Of a DNA stretch of 64,000 nt, positions 26,254 to 33,751 are shown one piece after another. A program made the position numbers and the translations under genes. The first letter of the stretch is position 1, and each line of letters begins with the position of its first letter. Below the pieces are notes generated by a model, which was not told the DNA's origin, did not search any database, and saw only the letters and a program-made list of their open reading frames with translations. Source of the stretch: Acidobacteriota bacterium (lineage in GTDB: Bacteria; Acidobacteriota; Terriglobia; Bryobacterales; Bryobacteraceae); NCBI GenBank assembly GCA_018268715.1, contig JAFDVZ010000008.1, positions 142,249-206,248 of the forward strand. Reading direction: 5' to 3'.

Positions 26254-26714
26254 GCCGCCCAGGCCCCCCAAGGGACCGCGATCAGCCAGGCCAACCCCGC
26301 TCCCGAAGCCGCCAGCAGCAGCGTATTCCCCACCCGCTCGGCCACCAGCGCATTGTAGGCGAGCGACAGGCCGAGGTCGCCATGCGCCGCCCCGGCCAGC
26401 CACCGCCCATGGCGGACCGGCCACGGACGGTCAAGCCCGTATCGCGCCTGAAGCCCGTCCACCGTCCGCAGGGCCACGCGGGCGACAGCGGTCAGCACGG
26501 CGCCCACCCCGCCGCCCAGGCCCCCCAAGGGACCGCGATCAGCCAGGCCAACCCCGCTCCCGAAGCCGCCAGCAGCAGCGTATTCCCCACTCGCTCGGCC
26601 ACCAGCGCATTGTAGGCGAGCGACAGGCCCAGGTCGCCATGCGCCGTCAAGCCCGTATCGCGCCCCAAGCCCGTCCACCGTCCGCAGGGCCACGCGGGCC
26701 ACGGCGGTCAGCAC
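26235..26714 (-). pseudogene. Fused partial dppB copies (units C and B), 159-residue frame
   Basis: From GTG 26714 the frame reads 12 normal DppB residues, then skips the first helix (RTVDGLG instead of RTGAVLL). A 41-base deletion shifts it into a non-DppB frame (GAWRPGPVARLQ). It then runs through the unit junction without a stop and comes back into frame at the start codon of unit B at 26498. Unit B encodes an 87-residue DppB start, also without helix 1 but otherwise in frame, ending PWGAWAAGWAPC at a TGA inside the start of the intact gene. It cannot form a working permease. I treat it as a decayed duplication, although translation through it is not ruled out. Confidence 0.75.
26254..26510. 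repeat. dppB 5' repeat unit B
   Basis: A 257-bp tandem copy of the dppB start, with 12-base and 108-base in-frame deletions relative to the intact gene. The 108-base deletion removes 36 codons holding helix 1. Confidence 0.9.
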
Positions 26715-26726
26715 GGCGCCCACCCC
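26511..26726. repeat. dppB 5' repeat unit C
   Basis: A 216-bp tandem copy. It shares the 12- and 108-base deletions of unit B and has a further 41-base deletion that breaks the frame. Confidence 0.9.
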
Positions 26727-27079
26727 GCCGCCCAGGCCCCCCAAGGGACCGCGATCAGCCAGGCCAACCCCGCTCCCGAAGCCGCCAGCAGCAGCGTATT
26801 CCCCACCCGCTCGGCCACCAGCGCATTGTAGGCGAGCGACAGGCCGAGGTCGCCATGCGCCGCCCCGGCCAGCCACCGCCCATAGCGGACCGGCCATGGA
26901 CGGTCAAGCCCGTATCGCGGCCGAAGCCCGTCCACCGCGCCCGCCGACATGCCGGGCGCAAGGCGCGCCTCGTCGAAAAACTCGCCCGGCGCGAACTGCC
27001 CCAGCGCGAAGGTCGCGAGCGAAACCAGCAGCAGGACGGCGCCCGTCCGCAGAGCCACGCGGGCCACGGCAGTCAGCAC
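26708..27079 (-). pseudogene. Truncated dppB copy (unit D), 123 residues
   Basis: From GTG 27079 this frame matches the first 130 or so residues of DppB, including helix 1, GQFAPGEFFDEARLAPGMSA and WLIAVPWGAWAA. It then ends GWAPC at a TGA that overlaps the GTG of the next copy. The GTG overlaps the TGA of the oppF gene in the same GTGCTGA pattern. It is the position where an ordinary operon would have its only dppB. A single helix-rich N-terminal fragment might be made, but it lacks the EAA loop and most helices. Confidence 0.75.
26727..27079. repeat. dppB 5' repeat unit D
   Basis: A 353-bp copy joined directly to oppF. It keeps helix 1 (no 108-base deletion) but shares the 12-base deletion of units B and C. 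Confidence 0.9.
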
Positions 27080-27753
27080 GGCAGCAGCATCCTGGCGGCC
27101 CGCAACTGGCGGGCGTGCTCATGGTCCAGGCCGACGACGCGGCCGCGATAGAGCACAATAACGCGCTCAGAAAGCCTCAAAATGAGGCGAAAATCGTGCG
27201 AAATGACCAAAAAAGCGACGTTTTTGCGCAGTTTCGCGATCGTTTCGCAGATGTCGAGCTGCACCGGAGCGTCCAGATTCGACAACGTTTCGTCCAAAAC
27301 CACCAATTCGGGCCCAGCGACCAGGGCTCGGGCCAAGGCCAGCCGCCGGCGTTCTCCACCGCTCAGTTCGGCCGGCCGCCGCCGCTCGCACCCCTCGGGC
27401 AGGCACAGCCGCCGCATCCAATCGAGGGCTGGCGAGCCGTCGAGCCCCGCGATATCGAGCGGCTCCCGCACGATTTCGAGGTTCGTCATGCGCGGGTTGA
27501 ACGAAGCCATCGGATCCTGCGGGATGTACTGCAGGGCCCGCATCGGCCCGGCTACTTGGCTTCCCTTATAAAGGACGGCGCCCGCATCCGGACGGCGCCG
27601 CCCGGTCAACACCCGCGCCAGGGTGCTCTTTCCGGCGCCCGAGACGCCCACGACCCCGGTGATCGAGCCGGCCTCGATCTCGACCGACACTCCATCGAGC
27701 ACGACATTCCGATACCGGCACACCACCGACCGGGCCTCCACCAGCGCGCTCAC
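27073..27753 (-). CDS. Oligopeptide ABC transporter ATP-binding protein, OppF/DppF type
   Basis: A 226-residue ATPase started at GTG 27753, which overlaps the oppD stop as GTGA. Walker A is GVSGAGKST, the Q-loop is YIPQDPMASFNP, the signature is LSGGERRRLALARAL, Walker B is LVVLDETLSNLD and the switch His is in VISHDF. The protein is short for an OppF and lacks the C-terminal oligopeptide domain and its cysteine cluster. It powers import with OppD and the two permeases. Its stop overlaps the start of the first dppB copy by 7 bases (GTGCTGA). Confidence 0.88.
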   Translation of the reverse strand: MSALVEARSVVCRYRNVVLDGVSVEIEAGSITGVVGVSGAGKSTLARVLTGRRRPDAGAVLYKGSQVAGPMRALQYIPQDPMASFNPRMTNLEIVREPLDIAGLDGSPALDWMRRLCLPEGCERRRPAELSGGERRRLALARALVAGPELVVLDETLSNLDAPVQLDICETIAKLRKNVAFLVISHDFRLILRLSERVIVLYRGRVVGLDHEHARQLRAARMLLPC

Positions 27754-28517
27754 TCGCCGCCCCCCATCGACCGGCAGGCGGCCAGCAACCCCCGCGCATA
27801 GGGGTCTTCCAGACCCTGTTCGACCACCGCGCCCTGCCGCAACACGACGATCCGATCGGTCATCCGGTAGAGCACGGCCGGATCGTGGCTCACAAACAGC
27901 ATCGCCCGGCGATGTTCCCGGGCAAGCAGGTCCAGAATACGGGCCTGGGCGATGCTGTCGAGCGACGCCGTCGGCTCGTCGGCGATCAGCAGGTCCGGAC
28001 GGCAGGCGAGCGCCAGGGCGATCGAGACCCGCTGGCACTCGCCGCCGCTCACCCGGTGCGCGTAGGACCGGGCAATGCGGCCCACATCGTCGAAACCGCC
28101 CACCGACAGCGCCGATTCGACCGTTTCGGCGGACCGGTGGGCTCGCAGAACCTCGGCCATCTGGCGGCCGATCCGCAAAACCGGGTTCAGGGCCTGGGCC
28201 GGTTCCTGGAAGACGGCCGACATCCGGCGCCCGCGGAAGCGGACTTCCCCGCTCACTCGCGCGGACGGATCGATGAGGCCGAGCGCCGCCAATCCGAGCG
28301 TCGATTTGCCCGAGCCCGATTCGCCCAACAGTCCGACCCGTTCCCCCTCGGCGACCGAGAGCGACACCCCCGCCAATGCGCATGCGCCGCCGGGATAGCG
28401 CACGGTGAGGTCGCGGACTTCGAGTAGAGCCGGGATAAGGCTCAGTCTAACCGACCCTGGCGCCCCCGGCCATGTTACCGTTCGATTAGCAGCCCGATTC
28501 CATGCTTCACGGCCCAT
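27750..28517 (-). CDS. Oligopeptide ABC transporter ATP-binding protein, OppD/DppD type
   Basis: A 255-residue ATPase. Walker A is [11 protein letters not shown], the Q-loop is [11 protein letters not shown], the signature is [15 protein letters not shown], Walker B is [12 protein letters not shown] and the switch His is in FVSHDP. The only ATG in frame is at 28517, but it gives about 30 residues before the usual family start ([11 protein letters not shown]) and overlaps the start of the divergent TerC gene by 16 bases. The true start may be a non-standard codon near 28440. It is the first gene of the transporter operon; no binding protein gene follows. Confidence 0.85.
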   Translation of the reverse strand: MGREAWNRAANRTVTWPGAPGSVRLSLIPALLEVRDLTVRYPGGACALAGVSLSVAEGERVGLLGESGSGKSTLGLAALGLIDPSARVSGEVRFRGRRMSAVFQEPAQALNPVLRIGRQMAEVLRAHRSAETVESALSVGGFDDVGRIARSYAHRVSGGECQRVSIALALACRPDLLIADEPTASLDSIAQARILDLLAREHRRAMLFVSHDPAVLYRMTDRIVVLRQGAVVEQGLEDPYARGLLAACRSMGGGE

Positions 28518-29185
28518 CCTACCGGTTCCTACTCGATTCGCTTTCGATCGTCATCATCGATTTACTGCTGGCCGGCGACAACGCGCTGGTGATCGCCATG
28601 GCGGTGCGGAGCCTGAACGCCCGGGAGCGGAAGATCGGCATCGGCTTCGGCGCGGCGGCCGCGGTGGCCCTGCGAGTGGCGATCACCATCGCGGCGGCGC
28701 GACTGCTGACCATCGAATTCATCAAGCTGGCGGGCGGCGCGCTGATCCTGTGGATCGCCGTCAAGGTGTTCTCCGACAACGACGAGGCCAAGGGCGGCGC
28801 CAACGCTCCGGCGCGGTTCTGGCAGGCGATCTGGTTCATTGTCGCCGCCGATATCACCATGTCGACCGATAACATCCTGGCGGTGGCGGGCGCGTCCCAT
28901 GGCAACGCCGCGCTGATCGTGTTCGGACTGTGCCTGAGCATTCCGTTTGTCGTCCTTTCAAGCAGCCTGCTTTCGAAGCTGATGGACCGCTACAACTGGG
29001 TGATGTACCTGGGGGCGGCGATCCTGGGCAAAGTGGGCGGCGAGATGATCGCCACCGATCCTTATGTGGAGCGCACGCTGCGCCCCACCGAGATGGCCGT
29101 GCATGGAGCCGAGGCCGGCTCCATCGCGCTGATCTTCGCGGCGGTCCTCGCGATCCGGATGACGCGGAAAACCGCGGAGGATTAG
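28502..29185 (+). CDS. TerC/YjbE-family integral membrane protein
   Basis: A 227-residue membrane protein with about seven helices. Two related acidic motifs, DLLLAGDNALVIAMAVR (about 20-36) and ITMSTDNILAVAGAS (about 118-132), are the TerC signature and would lie in the membrane. YjbE/YkoY relatives export manganese or another metal during membrane metallation of exoenzymes, so a metal exporter is a reasonable inference. It is divergent from oppD. The next gene, a nitrilase, starts one base after its stop, so the two may be co-translated. Confidence 0.87.
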   Translation: MLHGPSYRFLLDSLSIVIIDLLLAGDNALVIAMAVRSLNARERKIGIGFGAAAAVALRVAITIAAARLLTIEFIKLAGGALILWIAVKVFSDNDEAKGGANAPARFWQAIWFIVAADITMSTDNILAVAGASHGNAALIVFGLCLSIPFVVLSSSLLSKLMDRYNWVMYLGAAILGKVGGEMIATDPYVERTLRPTEMAVHGAEAGSIALIFAAVLAIRMTRKTAED

Positions 29186-30040
29186 ATGGCCAAAACATTA
29201 CAGGTCTCCTGTGTCCAGATGCATTGGGCGACCGGCATCCAGAGGAACCTGGAGAGGACGCTCGACGCCATGGAGCGGGCCGCCCGGGAGGGCAGCCGGG
29301 TGGTGCTGCTGCCCGAGGCGAACCTCACCAGCTACTACTTCCCGTACCTGGTCGAACTCGATCCGGCCGCCGTCGAGGCAGCGCTCGCGAAAACCTGCGC
29401 GGCGGCGCGGGGGCTCGGCGTGTGGGCCATCGCGGGAACCATCCGCAAGACCCATGACCGGTTCCTGAATCTGGCGCATGTGATCTCGCCGGCGGGCGAG
29501 ATCGTGCATGAGTACGCCAAGGTCCACATGGCGGGCCGCGACGAGAAGCGCTACTGCCGCGGCGGCGATAAACTGTCGCTGTTCGAAATCGACGGCGTAC
29601 AGTGTACGCTGGTGATCTGCCGCGATGGGCGGCATCCGGAGCTCTACCGGATTCCGGCGATGGCCGGGGCGCAGATCCTGTTCCATCCTTCGTGCAGTTC
29701 CGATGAGATCGAGGCGGTGGCCTGGAAGCGCGTCTCCGGGCGAGCGCAACAGCCCGTGGGGCCGAACTCCAAGATGTTCCATTGCGTGGCGAACACGGTG
29801 GGCCAGTCGCCCGACGGGCTGCAGACGTCGAGCGGCGCCTCCTTCATACGGGAGCCGAACGGGATCCCGCTGGCCGAGGCCGGCTACTACCAGGAGGAGA
29901 CGATCACCGCCGTGCTCGACCTGGCTCGGGCCGACCGCGCCTATGCGCTCGACAGCTTGGCCAATCCGCCGTTCCTGCGGGAGCACTGGCGCACGATGAT
30001 CGACGCCGTCGTGGCCCGCAAGGACATGAAGCCCGAGTAG
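29186..30040 (+). CDS. Carbon-nitrogen hydrolase (nitrilase superfamily)
   Basis: A 284-residue cytoplasmic hydrolase. The triad is complete: Glu44 in LLPEANLTS, Lys112 in EYAKVHMAG and Cys145 in LVICRDGRHPE. The motif order and ALDLARAD-like C-terminus match the amidase branch rather than true nitrilases. The substrate is unknown; carbamoyl or amide compounds are likely. It starts one base after the TerC stop and is followed by a gene with its own -10 box. Confidence 0.87.
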   Translation: MAKTLQVSCVQMHWATGIQRNLERTLDAMERAAREGSRVVLLPEANLTSYYFPYLVELDPAAVEAALAKTCAAARGLGVWAIAGTIRKTHDRFLNLAHVISPAGEIVHEYAKVHMAGRDEKRYCRGGDKLSLFEIDGVQCTLVICRDGRHPELYRIPAMAGAQILFHPSCSSDEIEAVAWKRVSGRAQQPVGPNSKMFHCVANTVGQSPDGLQTSSGASFIREPNGIPLAEAGYYQEETITAVLDLARADRAYALDSLANPPFLREHWRTMIDAVVARKDMKPE

Positions 30041-30045
30041 CGTTA

Positions 30046-30051
30046 TACACT
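30046..30051 (+). promoter_or_regulatory. Likely -10 box (TACACT) for the Gfo/Idh gene
   Basis: TACACT is followed by CGAAAAC and then the ATG at 30059, a 7-base gap without a ribosome binding site. Confidence 0.4.
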
Positions 30052-30058
30052 CGAAAAC

Positions 30059-31420
30059 ATGCAACAACAGCCTGGCCGGCGACAGTTTGTCCAAGCGGCG
30101 GCGGCCGCCATCGCCACGTCGCGATTCCCGATTCTCGGCGCCAATGACCGCATCAATGTCGGCATCGTGGGCATGGGCGGACGGGGCACGGACCACGTCG
30201 AGTTCTACAGCAAGCTCGCTTCGGAGGCGCGCATCGCCGCCATCTGCGATGTCAACCAGGCGGCCCGCGAACGGGCTGTCGCGCTGGTGAAGAAGCTTAA
30301 CAACTACGCGCCCAAGGAGTACCCGGAGATGCGGGCGATGTTCGAATCCAAGGACATCGACGCGGTCTCGATCACTACGCCGAACCACTGGCATGCGCTG
30401 GCGACGGTGTGGGCCTGCCAGGCGGGCAAGGACGTGTATGTCGAGAAACCGGCCACGCACAACCTGTATGAAAGCGTCCAGGTGGTGAAGGCGGCGCGGA
30501 AGTACAACCGGATGGTCCAGGTGGGGTCGCAGAGCCGGTCCATGCCGCACAAGATGAAGGCGATCCAACTGTTGCGGGAGGGCGCGATCGGGCAGGTGTA
30601 TCATGCCCGCGCGGAGTGTTTCCGGCGGCGGTTCTCGATCGGACACACGCCGGAGGAGCCCGTGCCCGCGGGGCTCGATTGGGAGAACTTTCTGGGGCCT
30701 TGCCAACTGAGGCCGTTCACGCGGAACCGCTACCTGTATAACTGGCACTGGTTCTGGGAGACGGGCAATGGCGATATCGGCAACCAGGGCGTGCATGAGA
30801 TGGACATCTCGCTGTGGGGGCTGGGACGGTCCGGGTGGCCCGTTGCGGTGAGCTCGAGCGGCGGCAAGTTCGTCTGGAAAGACGACCAGGAGACGCCAAA
30901 TACGCAGCAGACCACGTTCGATTTCGGCGAGGCGCAGATGACGTTCGAGGTGCGCAACCTGCCGACTCCGCCCGAGGGGTTGGGCGGGCTGCGGGGGCCC
31001 AACTACGTGGGCAACATCTTTTTCGGCAGCGCCGGATTCCTGGTGGTGGATCATTCGGGGTTCCAGGTTTACAAAAGCACCGCGGGCGATGTGAGCGGGG
31101 CGGCGGCGTTGGGCGCGGGGGCCGGGAGCCGCGAGCGGTATGAGAAGACGCTCGAGGAGAAGGGGGGCGGAGAACCCACCGACCCGCATATGCAGAACTG
31201 GTTCCAGGGTATTCGCGCGCGGGACTACAAGCTGCTGCACGCGGACATCGCGATTGGGGCGCGATCGGCGGCGTTCTGCCACCTGGCGAATGTCGCTTAT
31301 CGGTGTGGACGCACACTTCGAGTGTCCGAAGCGACGGGACAGTTCCTCAACGACGCCGAGGCGAACTCGATGTGGAGCCGAAATTACCGGGCGCCGTACG
31401 TGGTTCCTGAGGCGGTGTAG
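30059..31420 (+). CDS. Tat-exported Gfo/Idh/MocA-family oxidoreductase
   Basis: A 453-residue protein with a twin-arginine signal (GRRQFVQAAAAA). The NAD-binding domain has GIVGMGGRGTDH (about 34-45) and VSITTPNHWHALA; the EKP motif VEKPATHN marks the family's active-site lysine. The C-terminal alpha/beta domain contains NWHWFWETGNGDIGNQGVHEMD, with a His-Glu pair near the catalytic site. These secreted oxidoreductases are abundant in acidobacteria and planctomycetes and act on sugars. The last 74 bases overlap the end of the gene on the other strand. Confidence 0.88.
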   Translation: MQQQPGRRQFVQAAAAAIATSRFPILGANDRINVGIVGMGGRGTDHVEFYSKLASEARIAAICDVNQAARERAVALVKKLNNYAPKEYPEMRAMFESKDIDAVSITTPNHWHALATVWACQAGKDVYVEKPATHNLYESVQVVKAARKYNRMVQVGSQSRSMPHKMKAIQLLREGAIGQVYHARAECFRRRFSIGHTPEEPVPAGLDWENFLGPCQLRPFTRNRYLYNWHWFWETGNGDIGNQGVHEMDISLWGLGRSGWPVAVSSSGGKFVWKDDQETPNTQQTTFDFGEAQMTFEVRNLPTPPEGLGGLRGPNYVGNIFFGSAGFLVVDHSGFQVYKSTAGDVSGAAALGAGAGSRERYEKTLEEKGGGEPTDPHMQNWFQGIRARDYKLLHADIAIGARSAAFCHLANVAYRCGRTLRVSEATGQFLNDAEANSMWSRNYRAPYVVPEAV

Positions 31421-31952
31421 CTTCCGGGTAGGCGGCCTTGGCTTCGGCCAGCCGTCCGTACCAGTAATCGGCGACGTCGTTGGCTTTGTTCTGTCGAGCC
31501 GTCTCGAGGTCCTTCACCAGGGCGGCGTGCGCTTTGAAATACGACCGTTCGGCGTCGTTGGCGTAACGACGGAGAAGGTCGAATATGTTCGCCACCTTTT
31601 CAGACATGTTCGCGACGATGACCGACTCTGGGTTTGTTTCGTCGATTTCGCCCAACAACTGCTCCAGGGCGATGGATTCGTAGCGACGGGTGCGATCGAG
31701 ACGCCAGCGGCTTTGCGCCATTTGCTCCACGAGGAACTTCTGGTGGGTGGTGGCCGGCTGGAATTCGTTCTTGAGCTCGTCGATTAATTCCGCGAATGCC
31801 GTGGCGTCTTCGTGGGCGAGCACACGGAAGGTGGACGCGAGGCCGTGGGTGGTGGCGTTCTTAGCCGACGCGGCTTTGCCTTCCGGCGTCTTCGGGCCGG
31901 TGGAGCGCTTCGCGTTCTCGCGATTCGCCTGAGTCTTGGTGGGGGACGTCAT
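31347..31952 (-). CDS. Acidobacterial conserved protein with STGPKTPEGK motif
   Basis: A 201-residue protein started at ATG 31952, which has AGGAGA before it. It opens with NRENAKRSTGPKTPEGKAAS followed by NATTHGLAS, a motif typical of a large, many-copy protein family in Solibacter-type genomes. The middle is helical with charged coils (QFLVEQMAQSRWRLDRTRRY). Its function is unknown. The C-terminal EATPPQEPRTAPG tail lies over the last codons of the opposite Gfo/Idh gene and may be a consequence of that overlap rather than a conserved domain. Confidence 0.75.
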   Translation of the reverse strand: MTSPTKTQANRENAKRSTGPKTPEGKAASAKNATTHGLASTFRVLAHEDATAFAELIDELKNEFQPATTHQKFLVEQMAQSRWRLDRTRRYESIALEQLLGEIDETNPESVIVANMSEKVANIFDLLRRYANDAERSYFKAHAALVKDLETARQNKANDVADYWYGRLAEAKAAYPEATPPQEPRTAPGNFGSTSSSPRRR

Positions 31953-32034
31953 AGGCTCTCCTACCTTCAACGTAGCGGACGCCGCCAAATCGGAGGACCG
32001 CTCCAGGGCCGGGGATTCTATTGAACTCAAATGG

Positions 32035-32949
32035 TTAGGCTGTGGATAAATGGCTGTGAATGCGCTTGACGAGCACGGGGAATTGGCGCTGGGCGAGAGC
32101 GATCCAGCGGGCCAGGGCGGGCGTGGGCGTGGATTCGGGCGGGAGAAGGAGTCCGATGGAGCGGTAGCGGCGGGGCGAGAGGCGTAGGACGTGGGTCCGC
32201 CGGGGACGCTGGCGGAGACAGAGGCTGGGGATGACGCTGACGCCGAGGCGCTCGGCCACCATCGCTTGCAGGGTGTCCATCTGGCGGACCAGGACGTGGT
32301 CGGGGAGAGGGAGATGGTCCTGGTCGAACAGGCGGCGGATGTGGTCCTCGCAGCCGCCTCCGCTCAACAGGAAACGGCGGCGGTGGAGTTGCTTCAGGGT
32401 GGTCCGGAGTTGCCCTTCGAACTCGCCGGCCGGGGCGAGGATGATCCATTCGTCCTTGGCGAGGGGGTGGGTTTCGACGCCTTCGACGGGGAGAGCGGCG
32501 AATCCGCAGTGGCAGACCCGGCGGCGGACCCAATCGGCCACTTCCTGGTCGGTTCCTTCATGCAGGTGGACGGCGATGCCGGGGCTTTGGACGCCGAATT
32601 CGCGAATGAGCGGCGGAATGATGGTGCTCGCCAGGCTGGGAACGGACGCGATGCGGATGACGCCCTGGCAGAGGCCCGCTTCGGCGGCGAGTTCCTCCCG
32701 GATGGCGTCGAGCGATTGCAGGATCTGGCGGACGTGGGGAAGCAGGCGGACGCCGGCTTCGGAGAGCCGCAGGGCGCCCTGGGAGCGGCTGACCAGGGCC
32801 GCGCCGGATTCGCGCTCGAGCGAGGCGATGGCGTGGCTGGCCGCCGATTGGGACAGGCCGATGCGGGCGGCGGCTTTGACGAGACCTCCGGTCTCCGCGA
32901 TGGCCTCAAACAGACGGAGGGCGCGGATGGGTGGTTCGAATTCCTGCAT
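32035..32949 (-). CDS. LysR-family transcriptional regulator
   Basis: A 304-residue regulator. The N-terminal helix-turn-helix is RLFEAIAETGGLVKAAARIG followed by LSQSAASHAIASLERESG; the effector domain follows from about 90. It is divergent from the glutaminase-like gene at 33006 with 56 bases between start codons, the arrangement in which LysR proteins usually control their neighbour. The ligand is unknown. Confidence 0.9.
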   Translation of the reverse strand: MQEFEPPIRALRLFEAIAETGGLVKAAARIGLSQSAASHAIASLERESGAALVSRSQGALRLSEAGVRLLPHVRQILQSLDAIREELAAEAGLCQGVIRIASVPSLASTIIPPLIREFGVQSPGIAVHLHEGTDQEVADWVRRRVCHCGFAALPVEGVETHPLAKDEWIILAPAGEFEGQLRTTLKQLHRRRFLLSGGGCEDHIRRLFDQDHLPLPDHVLVRQMDTLQAMVAERLGVSVIPSLCLRQRPRRTHVLRLSPRRYRSIGLLLPPESTPTPALARWIALAQRQFPVLVKRIHSHLSTA

Positions 32950-33005
32950 GTTTGATTCATGTTATTCGATTTGGCGCATGTGGGGAGAGTTGGGACCCTG
33001 AAGGC

Positions 33006-33686
33006 ATGAATACGTTGCGGATTGGAGTTATCGGCGATTTCGATTCAACGCACCGGCTGCACGGCAGGACCAATGACGCGCTCCGGCTGGCGGCTGGCGA
33101 TTGCGAGATACGGTGGCTGGCCACCGATGGGCCGGAACAGGAACTGGGCGGGTTGCATGGGTTCTTCTGCGCTCCGGGGAGCCCGTACCGGAGCATGGAC
33201 GGGGCGTTGCGCATGGTGCGTTGGGCGCGGGAGAGCGGCGCGCCGTTTCTGGGGACGTGCGGCGGGGCCCAGCATGCGCTGATCGAGTTTGCGCGAGGGG
33301 TGATGGGGATGCGGGACGCAGGGCATGCCGAGTATGATCCCTACGCTTCCGTGTTGTTCGTCAACAGGCTGGCCTGCTCGCTGGTGGGACGGGCGATGGC
33401 GGTGGAGTTGAGAGATGGGTCGCGGGCGGCGGCCGCCTATGGCGAGCGGCGGGTTACCGAAAATTATTACTGCAATTTCGGGCTGAACGGGGATTACCGG
33501 GCGGGGCTCGAAGAGGCGGGGATGCTGGTGTCAGGCTGGGATGACGGGGGCGAGGCGCGAGTGTTCGAGTTGGCCGGGCATCCTTTCTTCCTGGCTACTT
33601 TGTTTGTGCCCCAGGATCGGGCGTCGGAGGCGGCGCATCCTTTGATTCGGGATTTCGTTCGAGCGGCACGGGATGGGACGGCCTGA
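33006..33686 (+). CDS. CTP synthase C-terminal region-related (seleno)protein family
   Basis: A 226-residue class I glutaminase-like protein started at ATG 33006. The nucleophile elbow is GTCGGAQ with Cys85, and FFCAPGSPYRS precedes it as the oxyanion region. CTP synthase has a His-Pro-Glu triad near its C-terminus; here the aligned segment reads ATLFVPQD, so His and Glu are absent. Some members of this family have selenocysteine, but this one uses an ordinary Cys codon. The product is probably not a normal glutaminase. It is divergent from a LysR gene. Confidence 0.78.
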   Translation: MNTLRIGVIGDFDSTHRLHGRTNDALRLAAGDCEIRWLATDGPEQELGGLHGFFCAPGSPYRSMDGALRMVRWARESGAPFLGTCGGAQHALIEFARGVMGMRDAGHAEYDPYASVLFVNRLACSLVGRAMAVELRDGSRAAAAYGERRVTENYYCNFGLNGDYRAGLEEAGMLVSGWDDGGEARVFELAGHPFFLATLFVPQDRASEAAHPLIRDFVRAARDGTA

Positions 33687-33751
33687 CAAAGGCGCCCGGC
33701 GACGTTTAGGCGTCACCTGGGAACTGGGATTGCATCCTTAGGGGAGAGGAT

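Noticed and set aside
25273-27079. Mobile element or VNTR as the cause of the dppB repeats
   Set aside because: The units are made only of dppB coding sequence, have no inverted ends or transposase, and do not repeat elsewhere in the window.
29198-31282. A long minus-strand frame across the nitrilase and Gfo/Idh genes
   Set aside because: Both forward genes have catalytic motifs; the reverse frame does not.
32931-33005. N-terminal extension of the glutaminase-like gene
   Set aside because: It overlaps the LysR start region and the family start (MNTLRIGVIGDF) is at 33006.
33258-33260. Selenocysteine in the CTP-synthase-like protein
   Set aside because: The elbow codon is TGC and no in-frame TGA is present; the protein is complete with ordinary codons.
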